Assembly: GCA_902781705.1 (NCBI GenBank)
Contig: CACZKE010000012.1
Location: 1 to 64,000, forward strand
Length of the DNA: 64,000 bases
Source of the DNA: an uncultured Bacteroidia bacterium
Lineage (GTDB): Bacteria > Bacteroidota > Bacteroidia > Bacteroidales > UBA932
Direction: 5' to 3'
Shown: one piece after another, positions 1 to 12,346 of the stretch
How positions within the stretch are numbered: the stretch's first letter is position 1
How the letters are laid out: every line of letters starts with the position of its first letter
Position numbers and translations under genes: made by a program
The notes under the pieces: generated by a model
Told to the model about the DNA's origin: nothing
Database searches by the model: none
The model's input: the letters and a program-made list of their open reading frames with translations, nothing else

Positions 1-1
1 C

Positions 2-313
2 ATCCGGCAGGCCGAGGACCGGACCGCCGCCGGGTGCGCGCCTGTATATATGTATCTGTTCAACTGGAAAACCCCTGTATTGGACGGATCCATGGGCAGT
101 CCCCATTGCATCGAAATCCCCTTTGTCTTTGACAATGTCCTCCTGCACCGTACGTTCACGGGCGGGGGAGAGGACGCTGTGGAACTGGGTCACCGCGTAA
201 GTCGCCTGTGGACCGGTTTTGCCAAGGCCGGCAGGCCGGAGTCTGACGGTTTCCCCGCTTGGGAACCTTATCCGAAGACGCTCTCGATCGATATCGAACC
301 AACTATCCAATAA
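2..313 (+). CDS. type-B carboxylesterase, C-terminal fragment cut by window edge
   Basis: Only the last ~103 residues are in the window; the frame is open back to base 2, so the gene starts upstream. The segment GSMGSPHCIEIPFVFDN matches the catalytic-histidine region of type-B carboxylesterases (para-nitrobenzyl esterase family), followed by the usual C-terminal WTGFAKAGRP and a W-x-PY motif. It lies 19 bp before susC in the same direction, so it probably belongs to the same operon and removes acyl groups from the glycan handled by the SusCD system. A second type-B esterase is at 14557-15915. The ester substrate cannot be told from this fragment. Confidence 0.85.
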   Translation: MRQAEDRTAAGCAPVYMYLFNWKTPVLDGSMGSPHCIEIPFVFDNVLLHRTFTGGGEDAVELGHRVSRLWTGFAKAGRPESDGFPAWEPYPKTLSIDIEPTIQ

Positions 314-332
314 CTTCTAACCAACAACAACA

Positions 333-3300
333 ATGAGACATTCAGCAATGAAATCTCTGGCTGTCCTTGCCTTGTCCCTCACTACCGCCGTGGCGGCGTT
401 CGCGCAGAACGCAGTCGTCACCGGTAGGGTCGTCGATGAGCAGAACGAGCCGATGATCGCCGCGGGCGTGGTGCAGCAAGGTACCACCAACGGCACCATC
501 ACCGATCTGGACGGTCAGTTCCGCCTCGTGGTTCCCAAGGGTGCCACCGTCGTTTTCTCCACCATCGGCTATCTGCCGCAGGAAAGGGTGATCGAAGGTG
601 ATATAACCTTGGAAATCAAAATGATGCCTGACTCCCAGATGATCGAGGAAACGGTCGTCGTCGGTTACGGCGTGCAGAAAAAATCGGATGTTACCGGCGC
701 TATTTCCCAAGTGAAGGAGGAAGACATCCAGAACCGTACCATCGCTTCCCCGGAACAGGCCCTCCAGGGCAAGACCGCCGGTGTACAGGCCTTTGCGAGT
801 TCTGCGCGTCCGGGTGCGACCCCTGCCATCCGCATCCGTGGCATCTCATCCAACAACGACGCCAACCCGTTGTATGTCGTGGACGGCCGGATCACCAATT
901 CCATCGCCGGTATCGATCCGAACGACATCGAGTCGATGGAAGTCCTGAAGGACGGCGCCTCCGCCGCCATCTACGGCGCCCAGGCCGGTAACGGCGTGGT
1001 GATGATCACCACGCGCCGAGGCAAGGGTGACGGCAAGATCAGCTATTCCTATCAGCTCTCTTCCCAGAGTCTCGGCAAGGTTCCCCAGGTGATGAATTCA
1101 GAGGAATTCATCCAGTTCTACACGGAGAAGGGGAACATTACCCTCAAGGATATCTACAGCAAATGGGACCAGAAAACCAATACTGACTGGCTGGCCGAGT
1201 CCTACGAGAATTCCCTGATGCATCACCACAACCTGACTTTCAGTGCCGGCAATGACCGTGGTAACCTGTACATCTCCGGTTCCTATCTCTCCAACAACGG
1301 TATGTTCAAGGGAGATGCCGATGTGTACAACCGCGTGACCGGTATGGTGAACGGCTCCTGGAAGTTCAAGCCCTGGCTGGAAGTCCAGACCAACAACCAA
1401 GTGGAATACTACAAGGCCCGCAGCGTCTCTGAAGGCTCCGATTACGGTTCCGCCGTCCTGGCCGCCCTGCAGCTGGATCCGATGACTCCGGCCTATTACA
1501 CCCCGGACAACCTGCCTGTCTTCATGCAGGATTACCTGGCCGACGGCAAGGTGCTCCTGACCGACGAGAACGGGAATTACTACGGCATTTCCCAGTTCAA
1601 CATCTCTGAAAACGTGCATCCGCTGGTGCAGCGTGACCGTTCCTACAACATCTCCAAGGGATTCAACGTCAACGGTTCTACGGCTGTCAACTTCCGTCCC
1701 TTCCGGGATATCACCATCACTTCCCGTCTGGGATACCGCCTTTCGGCCGGTGACAGCTACGGCTACAGCAATGACTATTACTATAATGAAGGCTATGCCA
1801 AGCAGTACTATATGAGCGTGAGTGCCAGTGCGAACGATTCCATCTACTATCAATGGGAAAACTTCGCGAACTGGATGCATCAGTTCGGCCGCCACAATCT
1901 CATGGCGATGGCCGGCGTCTCTTTCTCCGAGAGCCGCAGCTACAGCGCCAATTCCGGAATCAGCGGTTCCGACTCCGGCGGCGTCATCGACTTCGGTATC
2001 AAGCGGGATGATCCGCTGTTCTACTACATCAGCCAGGCAACGCCTACGGCCACCAAGACAGCCGGCGGCGGTGTCGAGAACTACAGCTACAAGTACTCCT
2101 ACTTCGGCCGTATAGGCTGGAGCTATATGAACAAGTATAACATCCAAGCTACCTTCCGTGCCGATGCGGCCGACCTCTCCATCCTCCCGAAGCCGATGCG
2201 TTGGGGTTACTTCCCGTCCGTCTCCGCCGGTTGGACCCTTTCCGAGGAGCCTTTCTTCGCCTCTCTCCGTTCCGTGATTCCTTTTGCCAAGCTGCGCTTG
2301 AGCTGGGGTCAGAACGGTTCCATCGCCGGTCTGGGCGGCTATTCCTACGCCAATGACATCACCAGCACCGGCCAGTATCCTACCGGCTTGCAGAATGCAG
2401 ACGGCTCCTTCCAGTACATTATCGGTTACGCTCCGAGCATGGCGGGTAACCAGGAACTGAAGTGGGAGACCTCCGAGCAGTTCAACGCGGGTCTGGACAT
2501 GCGCTTCCTGCGCGACCGCCTCACCGTGAACTTCGACTGGTTCGACAAGCGGACCAAGGACCTGATCGTCACCGGCATCACGACTTCCACGATCGTGGGT
2601 GTGGGCGCTTCCCCGATGAATGCCGGTAACGTGGACAATCAGGGTATCGAACTGGAAATCCGCTGGAAGGACCAGATCGGCGACTTCTTCTACGGAATCA
2701 GCGGCAACTTCTCCACCCTGAAGAACCGGGTGACTTATCTGCACCCGACCCTGAAGGACGGCCTGGGCGGCGTAGGTGTCCGTAATTACGGCACGGTCAC
2801 CCGCTTCGAGAAAGGCTATCCCGCCTGGCATCTGTATGGCTATGAGTTCGCCGGAATCCAGGAATCATCCGGTGAAGCCCTTTTCAACCACTACAACGAG
2901 GACGGAACCCTGGGTGAACCGACCACCGACCCGGCCGACTCCGACAAGCGTCACCTGGGATCCGGCATCCCGACCTATAACTATGGCCTTACCCTGAATG
3001 CCGGCTGGAAGGGCATCGACTTCACGATGTTTATGGCCGGTGCGGGCGGGAACCGGATCCTCAACGCCCTCAACAATATCGACTACACTTCCAACCGTCT
3101 GACCTACCTGACCAAGGATCGTTGGACTCCGGAGCACACGAACGGCACGATGCCGGCCGCCAATGCCGCCAACTATGCCAAGTTCCTGACTTCCAGCGGT
3201 GTAGTGATGGATGCGGGTTATCTCAAGATCAAGCAGATCCAGCTGGGCTACAACTTCCCGCAGCCGCTGCTGAGAAGGATCTTCATTGACCAGCTCCGCC

Positions 3301-3449
3301 TTTATGCTTCCCTGGATGACTGGTTCACCTTCACCAAGTACCCGGGCTTCGACCCCGAAATCGTGGGCGTGGGCTCCTCGATGGGTGTGGACAAGGGTAA
3401 CTATCCTACCTCCAAGAAGGTTGTCTTCGGTGTCAACATCACTTTCTAA
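333..3449 (+). CDS. SusC-like TonB-dependent outer membrane transporter
   Basis: A 1038-residue protein with a Sec signal peptide (residues 1-25, ending AFAQ), a carboxypeptidase-regulatory-like domain (~28-110, GTTNGTITDLDGQF then FSTIGY), a TonB plug (~115-225, with LYVVDG and the VLKDGASAAIYG signature of the SusC/RagA family) and a long C-terminal beta-barrel. These proteins import oligosaccharides across the outer membrane using TonB energy, with a SusD lipoprotein as lid. The susD gene follows after 12 bp. ATG at 348 (MKSLAV) is a possible alternative start. Length and motifs are normal for the family; the imported glycan is not evident, but the esterase-rich surroundings suggest an acylated one. 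Confidence 0.97.
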   Translation: MRHSAMKSLAVLALSLTTAVAAFAQNAVVTGRVVDEQNEPMIAAGVVQQGTTNGTITDLDGQFRLVVPKGATVVFSTIGYLPQERVIEGDITLEIKMMPDSQMIEETVVVGYGVQKKSDVTGAISQVKEEDIQNRTIASPEQALQGKTAGVQAFASSARPGATPAIRIRGISSNNDANPLYVVDGRITNSIAGIDPNDIESMEVLKDGASAAIYGAQAGNGVVMITTRRGKGDGKISYSYQLSSQSLGKVPQVMNSEEFIQFYTEKGNITLKDIYSKWDQKTNTDWLAESYENSLMHHHNLTFSAGNDRGNLYISGSYLSNNGMFKGDADVYNRVTGMVNGSWKFKPWLEVQTNNQVEYYKARSVSEGSDYGSAVLAALQLDPMTPAYYTPDNLPVFMQDYLADGKVLLTDENGNYYGISQFNISENVHPLVQRDRSYNISKGFNVNGSTAVNFRPFRDITITSRLGYRLSAGDSYGYSNDYYYNEGYAKQYYMSVSASANDSIYYQWENFANWMHQFGRHNLMAMAGVSFSESRSYSANSGISGSDSGGVIDFGIKRDDPLFYYISQATPTATKTAGGGVENYSYKYSYFGRIGWSYMNKYNIQATFRADAADLSILPKPMRWGYFPSVSAGWTLSEEPFFASLRSVIPFAKLRLSWGQNGSIAGLGGYSYANDITSTGQYPTGLQNADGSFQYIIGYAPSMAGNQELKWETSEQFNAGLDMRFLRDRLTVNFDWFDKRTKDLIVTGITTSTIVGVGASPMNAGNVDNQGIELEIRWKDQIGDFFYGISGNFSTLKNRVTYLHPTLKDGLGGVGVRNYGTVTRFEKGYPAWHLYGYEFAGIQESSGEALFNHYNEDGTLGEPTTDPADSDKRHLGSGIPTYNYGLTLNAGWKGIDFTMFMAGAGGNRILNALNNIDYTSNRLTYLTKDRWTPEHTNGTMPAANAANYAKFLTSSGVVMDAGYLKIKQIQLGYNFPQPLLRRIFIDQLRLYASLDDWFTFTKYPGFDPEIVGVGSSMGVDKGNYPTSKKVVFGVNITF

Positions 3450-3461
3450 TCCGACTGCCTT

Positions 3462-5027
3462 ATGAAAACAAGATATATCATCCTGACGGTCCTTGCGGCG
3501 ATGGCTTTCACCTCCTGCGACAAGATGCTGGACGTTCCCCGCAAAGGCGTTATCGACTACAACACTTATTACAAGACCGACGAAGAGATCGAGTCTGCCG
3601 GCATTACGATGTACAGCGACGTCCGTGGCTGGTACTATAACGTGATGCTGGTAAAGAACATCATCTCCGACGATTACTATGCCGGCGGTGCCGCCCACGG
3701 CGACAACGTGGACATGGACGCCCTGGGCGAATTCGGCTTCAATTCTGAAACCGGTCAGATCGAGAGCTCCTTCACGGGATACTACGGGCTCATCTATCAT
3801 GCCAACGTGATTATCGGCCATATCGACCCCGAACAGAGTGCGGCTGCCGCCCGGGCTGTGGCTGAAGCACATCTCTTCCGGGGTTGGGCCTATTTCGAAC
3901 TCACCACCCTGTGGGGCAATCCGCCCATCGTGGACCACGAACTGGCTCCGTCCGAGTACAAGCAGGGCAACGGCTCTACCGAGGACCTTTGGAAACTCAT
4001 CGAAGATGACCTGACCTACGCCGTGAATTCCGGTGCCCTGGCCCAGAAGTCTTCCCTGAATGACAATACGACCTGGCGTGTGACCAAGCAGTATGGCCAG
4101 GCCCTCCTGGGCAAGGCATACCTGTGGATGGCGACCGAGTTGAACGACAAGGCTTACTACCAGAAGGCGGCCGACCAGCTCAACGCCGTTGTGAACTCCA
4201 ACCTGTATGACCTGTTCACCGCTGACACCTATGGCAGCATCAACCACATCGCCAACAAGATGAACTGCGAGAACCTCTTCGAGAGCATCCGCGTGAACGA
4301 CCTGGACAACCAGTTCGACAACTTCGACTTCTATGGCGCGATGGTGAACCCGAGAAGCTCCGGCGGCGAGATGACCATCCCCGCCGATGTCTGCGCAACC
4401 GGTGGCTGGGGTTTCATGGTTCCGACCATGGACCTGTATCAGACTTTCGTCAAGTATGAGGGCGCCGACAGCTATCGCCGGAAGGAAACCCTCAAGACCT
4501 ATGATGAAATGCGCGCGATGGGCGTCTCCTTCAATCAGACGACCCTGAGCACCGGCCTGTTCAAGTGGAAGGGCCGTTTCATGACTGACGAGGTGACCTT
4601 CAACTGCATGGTCAATTTCAAGAACCCGCTGTGGATGCGTTTCGCCGAAGTTCTCCTCCTGGGTGCCGAAGCCAATTTCCAGGCCGGCAAGACCGATGTC
4701 GCGCTGCAGTATGTGAACCGGGTCCGCGCCCGGGCGCAGCTTTCCGCCCTGAACTCCGTGGACATGGAGACGATCAAGACCGAGAAGCGGCTGGAACTCT
4801 GCGGAGAGGGACAGCGTTTCCAGGACCTGCTCCGCTGGGGTGATGCCTATGACCGCCTGAAAGACATGGGCAAGGACTATCCCAAGATGGACCCCAACGG
4901 TACCGTCACCTATGTTTCCAGCGGGCGTTCCGTCTATGGTTTCAAGAAGGGAAAGCACGAACACCTGCCTTATCCGTTCACGGAAACGATGCTCAACGAG
5001 AACGTGATCCAGAATCCCGGTTATTGA
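3462..5027 (+). CDS. SusD/RagB-family glycan-binding outer membrane lipoprotein
   Basis: A 521-residue lipoprotein: the signal peptide ends in a lipobox (MAFTSC, Cys19) and the mature start DKMLDVPRKG is typical of RagB/SusD proteins. The middle shows helical TPR-like features (AAARAVAEAHLFRGWAYFEL) and the C-terminal part has WMRFAEVLLLGAEAN and RVRARAQL, characteristic of SusD. It forms the surface lid of the SusC transporter encoded directly upstream and binds the incoming oligosaccharide. Length is normal. It starts 12 bp after susC, so the two are co-transcribed. Confidence 0.96.
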   Translation: MKTRYIILTVLAAMAFTSCDKMLDVPRKGVIDYNTYYKTDEEIESAGITMYSDVRGWYYNVMLVKNIISDDYYAGGAAHGDNVDMDALGEFGFNSETGQIESSFTGYYGLIYHANVIIGHIDPEQSAAAARAVAEAHLFRGWAYFELTTLWGNPPIVDHELAPSEYKQGNGSTEDLWKLIEDDLTYAVNSGALAQKSSLNDNTTWRVTKQYGQALLGKAYLWMATELNDKAYYQKAADQLNAVVNSNLYDLFTADTYGSINHIANKMNCENLFESIRVNDLDNQFDNFDFYGAMVNPRSSGGEMTIPADVCATGGWGFMVPTMDLYQTFVKYEGADSYRRKETLKTYDEMRAMGVSFNQTTLSTGLFKWKGRFMTDEVTFNCMVNFKNPLWMRFAEVLLLGAEANFQAGKTDVALQYVNRVRARAQLSALNSVDMETIKTEKRLELCGEGQRFQDLLRWGDAYDRLKDMGKDYPKMDPNGTVTYVSSGRSVYGFKKGKHEHLPYPFTETMLNENVIQNPGY

Positions 5028-5048
5028 TTCTTATAAAGGAATAAAGCA

Positions 5049-6751
5049 ATGAAAAAAGCATTCATATACAGCTTGATGGCGGCCGCCCTGGCCCTCGTCT
5101 CCTGCACCAAGACCGAGCTTGCTCCGCTCAAGGGTATCTATCCGGCGGCGCAGGAGCCGGTGCTCACTACGCTGGCGGCCTCTTCCTTCGAGAAGACGGA
5201 TGCGAACCGCATCTTCCACGTCAAGTTCACGGGTGAAGGCAATTCGGCCGTGGATACCTATCTGGTCGGTGCCCGCGCCCAGTACTATCTGGAACCCGGC
5301 GTCTATGGCCCTGGTGACAAGAATCTCTGCTTCCTGGTGGACGGGAAGACCACGATCAACGGCAAGACCGTGAAAGACGGCCAGATTACCGTGAAGAAAG
5401 ACGGCGACATCTACCGTTTCGTCTTCGTCCTTTTCGATACGGAAGGCAATGCCTACCGCACGATGTGGCAGGGTGAGCTGGTCTATGAGCCGGATCCGGA
5501 ACCGGTGGCCCTCACGAAGGTGCTTACCGCCCAGAGCAATGTCGAAAGCGGGACCAATTCCGTTACCCTGAGCCTGGGCACTTCCGGTTTGGAGAGCGTC
5601 AATGGTTCGGTGACCGGCGACGGCAACTACCTGGCAGTCGACCTGTACAGCGCTGACGGTTACCTCCACGAGGGTACTTATACGGCCTCTGCAGCCGGCG
5701 GTGTCATCAACGAGGGTGAATTCGGCATCGGCTGGGATCCCGGCGACCTCTGGGGCATCGGCTGGGTGTTCGAAAACTGGGGCACCTGCTGGTGGACGGT
5801 TTCCGGCGGCCAGTCTTCCGCCCGGAAGATCACTTCCGGAACCATCACCGTGGAGAAGAAGGGCTCCAAGTATGTCATCACCTGGGGCAGCGAGAACACC
5901 TATCCCGACTGGGCCGTGTTCGAAGGAACCGTGGACGCCCTGGCTCCCGGATCGGGTCCTTCGTACGATTATACGTATACCGAAAACTTGTCCGACGCCG
6001 TCGACAGTTCATTCTCTCCCGTGGCCGGCGTGAAGACCCACAACCTGGTGTTCTTTAACGCTGCCGGCGAGGATGTCGCCTACTTCGACCTGGTCCTGGC
6101 CGAAGGCGAGACGGATCTGTCCGGTGAGTACACCTGCACCGAGTATGCCCACGAGCCTTATACCTTCGGAAACGGCTATGACCTGAGCATGTGGGGGATG
6201 GGTGTCGGCGGTTCCCGTTATGTGGGTGCCGACGGTGCCGTCGTCCTTCTTGGCGTAGGCGAGAAACTTACCGTGACGAAGTTGGGTGAGGGTATCTACG
6301 AGTTCGCCGGAAACGGGTTCGATTTCATCGTCGGTTCCGGTAATGGCGGTGGCAGTACCGTCACGGCTGATTACACCATCACGGAAAGCCTGTCCGACGC
6401 CGTCGACAGCTCATTCTCTCCCGTGGCCGGCGTGAAGACCCACAACCTGGTTTTCGCCAATGCCGCCGGTGAAGAAGTGGCTTATTTCGACCTGGTGCTT
6501 GCTGAAGGCGAGACGGATCTGTCCGGTGAATACACCTGCACCGAATATGCCCATGAGCCTTTTACCTTCGGTAATGGCTATGACCTGAGCATGTGGGGTA
6601 TGGGTGTCGGTGGTTCCCGTTATACGGGTGCTGACGGTGCCGTCGTCCTCATCAGTCCCGCTGAGACTTTGACTGTCACGAAGTTGGCAGAAGGAATCTA
6701 CAAGTTTGCGGGCTCTACTGGATACGAGTTCGTGGGTAAAATGGCGAAGTG

Positions 6752-6752
<1 letters not shown>
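5049..6752 (+). CDS. SusE-position surface lipoprotein with duplicated C-terminal domain
   Basis: A 567-residue lipoprotein (lipobox LALVSC, Cys19) directly after susD, the place where SusE/F or surface glycan-binding proteins usually sit. I do not recognise the family. It seems to have four beta-rich units: ~25-150, ~155-310, and two nearly identical ones starting near residues 308 and 442. The last two share long runs such as SLSDAVDSSF, VKTHNLVF, DLSGEYTCTEYAHEP and GYDLSMWGMGVGGSRY, a period of 134 residues (402 bp). High aromatic content (Trp, Tyr) fits carbohydrate binding, which is inference. The stop overlaps the next start (TGATG). Confidence 0.85.
5965..6749 (+). repeat. 402-bp tandem domain duplication inside the SusE-position gene
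   Basis: Copy 1 spans about 5965-6345 and copy 2 about 6367-6749. Long stretches are identical at DNA level (for example from tccgacgccgtcgaca at 5991 and 6393), so the duplication is recent or kept similar by gene conversion. Confidence 0.85.
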
Positions 6753-8789
<2,037 letters not shown>

Positions 8790-8799
8790 ACCCATCGAT

Positions 8800-11052
8800 A
8801 TGAAAAAGAATTGCCTCCTCGTCCCGGCCGTCCTGCTGGTGGCCGCGTGCGCAACGGCTCCGTCCCCGCAGGACCGGCTCACCGTCAATGACAAGAAGAT
8901 CGAGCAGGTCATCGCCCAGATGACCCTGGAAGAGAAGGTGAACATGCTCCACTCCAAGACCAACATGTCTTCGGCTGGCGTGGAGCGCCTGGGCATCGCC
9001 GACATGCACTATGCCGACGGCCCCTTCGGCATCCGTGAGGAGGGCGTCCCGAACGGCTTCCAGTCTGCGGGCTGGACGCTGGACTCCGCGACCTATTTCC
9101 CGACGGGATCGGCCCTCGCGGCCACCTGGTCCAAGGAGATGGCCTACCTTTACGGAACCGGCATGGGCATGGAAGCGCGCCTCCGCGGCAAGGATGTCAT
9201 CCTGGGCCCGGCCATCAATATCCAGCGCCTCCCGGTCGGTGGCCGCACCTATGAGTACCTGAGCGAGGATCCGATCCTCTCCGCCGCCCTGGCCCTGGAA
9301 TACACCAAGGGTGTCCAGGATAAGGGAACTGCGGTGTGTATCAAACATTTCGCTGTAAATAACCAGGAAACCAACCGCGGCTCCGTGGATGCCCAGGTGG
9401 ATGAGCGCACCCTGCGCGAGATCTACCTCAAGCCCTTCGAGAGCGCCGTCGTGGAAGGTGGTGCCATGAGCGTCATGCCGGCCTACAACAAGGTCAACGG
9501 CGACTACTGCTCCGAGAACGGGCACCTGCTGAACGAGATTCTTCGCGGCGAGTGGGGATTCAAGGGCTTCACCGTTTCCGACTGGGGCGGCACGCACAGC
9601 ACCATGGGCGCCATGCTCCATGGCCTGAACGTCCAGATGACGGGCTCGAACTACCTGGGCCAGCCGGTCATCGACTCCATCGCCACCGGCGCCCTTACCG
9701 AGGACCTGGTGAATGAGAAGGTGAAGCAGATTCTCCGTGTCCGCTACGCCATCGAGGCTATTCCGGACGATGTGGCCAATACGAAGATGACATCCCAGCC
9801 GGAGAGCCAGGACATCGCGAAGCGGGTGGCCGAGAAGTCCATCGTCCTCCTCAAGAACGAGGGCGTGCTCCCGATCGCGAAGAGCGTGAAGAAGATCGCC
9901 GTCATCGGCCAGAACGCCGTCCTGAAGACCCAGAGCGGTGGCATGGGTGCCGGCGTGAAGGCTCTCTATGAGGTGACTCCGCTCGAAGGTATCCGCAAGC
10001 GTGCCGGTGCCGATGTCCAGGTGACCTATGCCCCTGGCTACAAGAACTTCCCGGGCCGTCGCTGGGGACCCGCCCCGGCCGAGCCGAATCCGCTGGAAGC
10101 TACCGCCATCGACGAACCGGCCGATCCCGCCCTCCTCGCCGAGGCTGTCGCCCTGGCGAAGGATGCCGATCTGGTCATCTTCTTCGGCGGCACCAACAAG
10201 AGCATCGAGACCGAAGGTTCCGACCGCAAGGACATCAACCTCCCGACCGGTCAGAACGAGGTCGTCGCCGCCCTGCACGAGGCCAATCCGAACCTCGTGA
10301 CCGTCCTCATTTCCGGTGGTCCTACCGACCTGCGCCAGCTGGAGCCCGTCTCCTCGGCCATTGTCCAGGGCTGGTGGAACGGCACCGAAGGCGGTACGGC
10401 CCTTGCCGAAGTCCTCTTTGGCGACATCGCTCCTTCCGGCAAGCTTCCGTTCACTTTCCCGATGCAGCTGGAAGACTCGCCGGCCTACGCGATGGGCAAT
10501 TTCCCGGATCCGAACGCCGGTGGCGACCTGTTCACCCTGATGTACCGCCAGGATGTCCTGAAGATGACTCCGGCCGAGCGCCAGGCCTTCCTCGATTCCC
10601 TCCCGAAGCCCGTCTCCAAGTACACCGAAGGCTCCCTGGTGGGCTACCGCTGGTATGACACCAAGAACGTGAAGCCGATGTACGCCTTCGGCCACGGCCT
10701 CTCCTATGTGGACTTCGAGTACGGTGCCATGAAGGCTTCTGCCAAGAAAGATGTCGTGAAGGTTACTTTCAACCTCACCAACAAGGGTGGCATGAGCGCC
10801 GACGAGGTCGTCCAGCTCTATGTCTCCCGTCCGGAGGCCACCGTCGAGTGGCCGGTGAAGGAACTCAAGGCCTTCGACCGTGTCACCCTCGCCGCCGGCG
10901 AGACCAAGACCGTCACCCTCGAGATCCCCGTGAAGGACCTCCGCTACTGGAACGTGGACAAGAACGCCTGGGACCTCGAGCGCGGCAAGCTCGTCCTCCT
11001 TCTCGGCTCCGCCTCCGACGACATCCGCCGGCAGGCCGAAGTTACCATCTAA
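8800..11052 (+). CDS. GH3 beta-glycosidase, lipoprotein
   Basis: A 750-residue glycoside hydrolase family 3 enzyme. The start at ATG 8800 gives a lipoprotein signal (VLLVAAC, Cys17), whereas the longer frame upstream lies inside the esterase gene. Features: TIM-barrel with KHFAVNNQE and nucleophile Asp261 in TVSDWGG, the alpha/beta sandwich with probable acid/base Glu470 in IETEGSDR, and a C-terminal fibronectin-III-like domain (VVQLYVSRPEATVEWP). GH3 enzymes release glucose, xylose or arabinose from non-reducing ends; the sequence resembles beta-glucosidases, but exact specificity cannot be set. It starts 10 bp after the esterase. Confidence 0.95.
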   Translation: MKKNCLLVPAVLLVAACATAPSPQDRLTVNDKKIEQVIAQMTLEEKVNMLHSKTNMSSAGVERLGIADMHYADGPFGIREEGVPNGFQSAGWTLDSATYFPTGSALAATWSKEMAYLYGTGMGMEARLRGKDVILGPAINIQRLPVGGRTYEYLSEDPILSAALALEYTKGVQDKGTAVCIKHFAVNNQETNRGSVDAQVDERTLREIYLKPFESAVVEGGAMSVMPAYNKVNGDYCSENGHLLNEILRGEWGFKGFTVSDWGGTHSTMGAMLHGLNVQMTGSNYLGQPVIDSIATGALTEDLVNEKVKQILRVRYAIEAIPDDVANTKMTSQPESQDIAKRVAEKSIVLLKNEGVLPIAKSVKKIAVIGQNAVLKTQSGGMGAGVKALYEVTPLEGIRKRAGADVQVTYAPGYKNFPGRRWGPAPAEPNPLEATAIDEPADPALLAEAVALAKDADLVIFFGGTNKSIETEGSDRKDINLPTGQNEVVAALHEANPNLVTVLISGGPTDLRQLEPVSSAIVQGWWNGTEGGTALAEVLFGDIAPSGKLPFTFPMQLEDSPAYAMGNFPDPNAGGDLFTLMYRQDVLKMTPAERQAFLDSLPKPVSKYTEGSLVGYRWYDTKNVKPMYAFGHGLSYVDFEYGAMKASAKKDVVKVTFNLTNKGGMSADEVVQLYVSRPEATVEWPVKELKAFDRVTLAAGETKTVTLEIPVKDLRYWNVDKNAWDLERGKLVLLLGSASDDIRRQAEVTI

Positions 11053-11057
11053 GCTTT

Positions 11058-12332
11058 ATGTGCAGACCGATGATCCTTGGGGTTGCCCTGCTTGCCGCAG
11101 CGTGCGGCCCCAGGCCTTCTGCCCGGGTGGAGAAGGTCGAACTGTGCACCGTCGTAGGCGACTACGGCCTGGAGGCGGACGCCATTGAGATCACCGTTTC
11201 CAATCCCCGTTCCCTGAAGGGATTGAAGGCGGAGGATTTCGACCTCGTGAACAATGTTCCTGCTGCTTTCATCGACGCGGCTACCGGCCAGGCGCCGGTT
11301 GAATACGCCGACGACGGCATCGTCCTGTCCGTGAATAAGAACGTCCTTCGCATCGACGCCAAGCCTTTCCACAAGGCAGGCAAGCCGGAAGGCTGGTTCA
11401 AACGCATTCCCTGGGAGTTGCACTGCGCTGTGGACTCCGCCCTCAATGTCACCGCCGCGCAGGTCACCGGAGAGCATATCGCCGTCCTGGACGACTGCGA
11501 GACCGGGTCCTTCACCTTCGGCGGCCTGACGCGGGAGTACATGCTACATCTGCCCAAGGATGCCGACGGCAAGGTCATCCCGAACGCGCCTCTGCTCGTG
11601 TGGCAGATCGGCGGCGGCGAGTATGACAAGGACCTGATGACGGTGGCGACGGCCAACCGCTGCCTGGTTTCCCTGCCCACGGAGGGCGTTCCCTGTGCCA
11701 CGCTCGTATTCGCGCTCGCCAATCCGAACTACCATTACAGCGCCTCCCTGTATCCTGAAAAGATTGAATTGATCGACCGCAACAACGCCCTCCAGATGGC
11801 CTTCATCGACCAGCTGATTGCCGAGGGAAAGGTCGATGGCGGCAGACTCTTCTGCGCCGGCGCCTCCAGCGGCGGCGGCTGCACGATGCGCTTCATGATG
11901 CAGTTCGCGGACCGCTTCAAGGCGGCCATCCCTTGCTGCTCCATGGACCCGATCGTCCCCATCCACCAGGTTGAGGAGAAATATCCCGGCCAGTATGCCG
12001 ACGACGTGGAGAAAGTCTGGCGCGGCGACTGCGTCTATCGGTGGAACGGCACGGACATGGTGCTCTCTCCGATGGACATTGACGCTTTCGTGAAGCTCCC
12101 GATGTACTTCGTCCACGCCGAGACGGACCGCACCTGCAAGGTGGCCAGCACCTATGCCTACACCGAGGCCCGCAGGCGCCTGGGCGCTGCGGATGACAAG
12201 ATGCTCATCTACAGCGACGAAGACCTCGTCCGCTGGGGTGTCGCCCCGATGATGGCCCACTTCTCCTGGGTCCCTCTCCTGGACGACTATTCCGAGGGCA
12301 GTCCGATGGACTGGCTGGTGAAGAAGATGTAA
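11058..12332 (+). CDS. lipoprotein alpha/beta hydrolase (PHB-depolymerase/esterase-like)
   Basis: 424 residues from ATG 11058 (a second ATG at 11070 is equally plausible). A lipobox (LLAAAC, Cys16) is followed by an Ig-like N-terminal region (~20-150) and an alpha/beta-hydrolase domain with a GXSXG-type site in CAGASSGGG (Ser270) and a likely catalytic His near the end (MMAHFSW). The layout resembles bacterial polyhydroxybutyrate-depolymerase-like or feruloyl-esterase-like lipoproteins. It starts 5 bp after the GH3 stop and is the last gene of the plus-strand locus. Substrate unknown; an esterase role in the same locus is inferred. Confidence 0.78.
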   Translation: MCRPMILGVALLAAACGPRPSARVEKVELCTVVGDYGLEADAIEITVSNPRSLKGLKAEDFDLVNNVPAAFIDAATGQAPVEYADDGIVLSVNKNVLRIDAKPFHKAGKPEGWFKRIPWELHCAVDSALNVTAAQVTGEHIAVLDDCETGSFTFGGLTREYMLHLPKDADGKVIPNAPLLVWQIGGGEYDKDLMTVATANRCLVSLPTEGVPCATLVFALANPNYHYSASLYPEKIELIDRNNALQMAFIDQLIAEGKVDGGRLFCAGASSGGGCTMRFMMQFADRFKAAIPCCSMDPIVPIHQVEEKYPGQYADDVEKVWRGDCVYRWNGTDMVLSPMDIDAFVKLPMYFVHAETDRTCKVASTYAYTEARRRLGAADDKMLIYSDEDLVRWGVAPMMAHFSWVPLLDDYSEGSPMDWLVKKM

Positions 12333-12346
12333 CTGTATGCCTTGGG

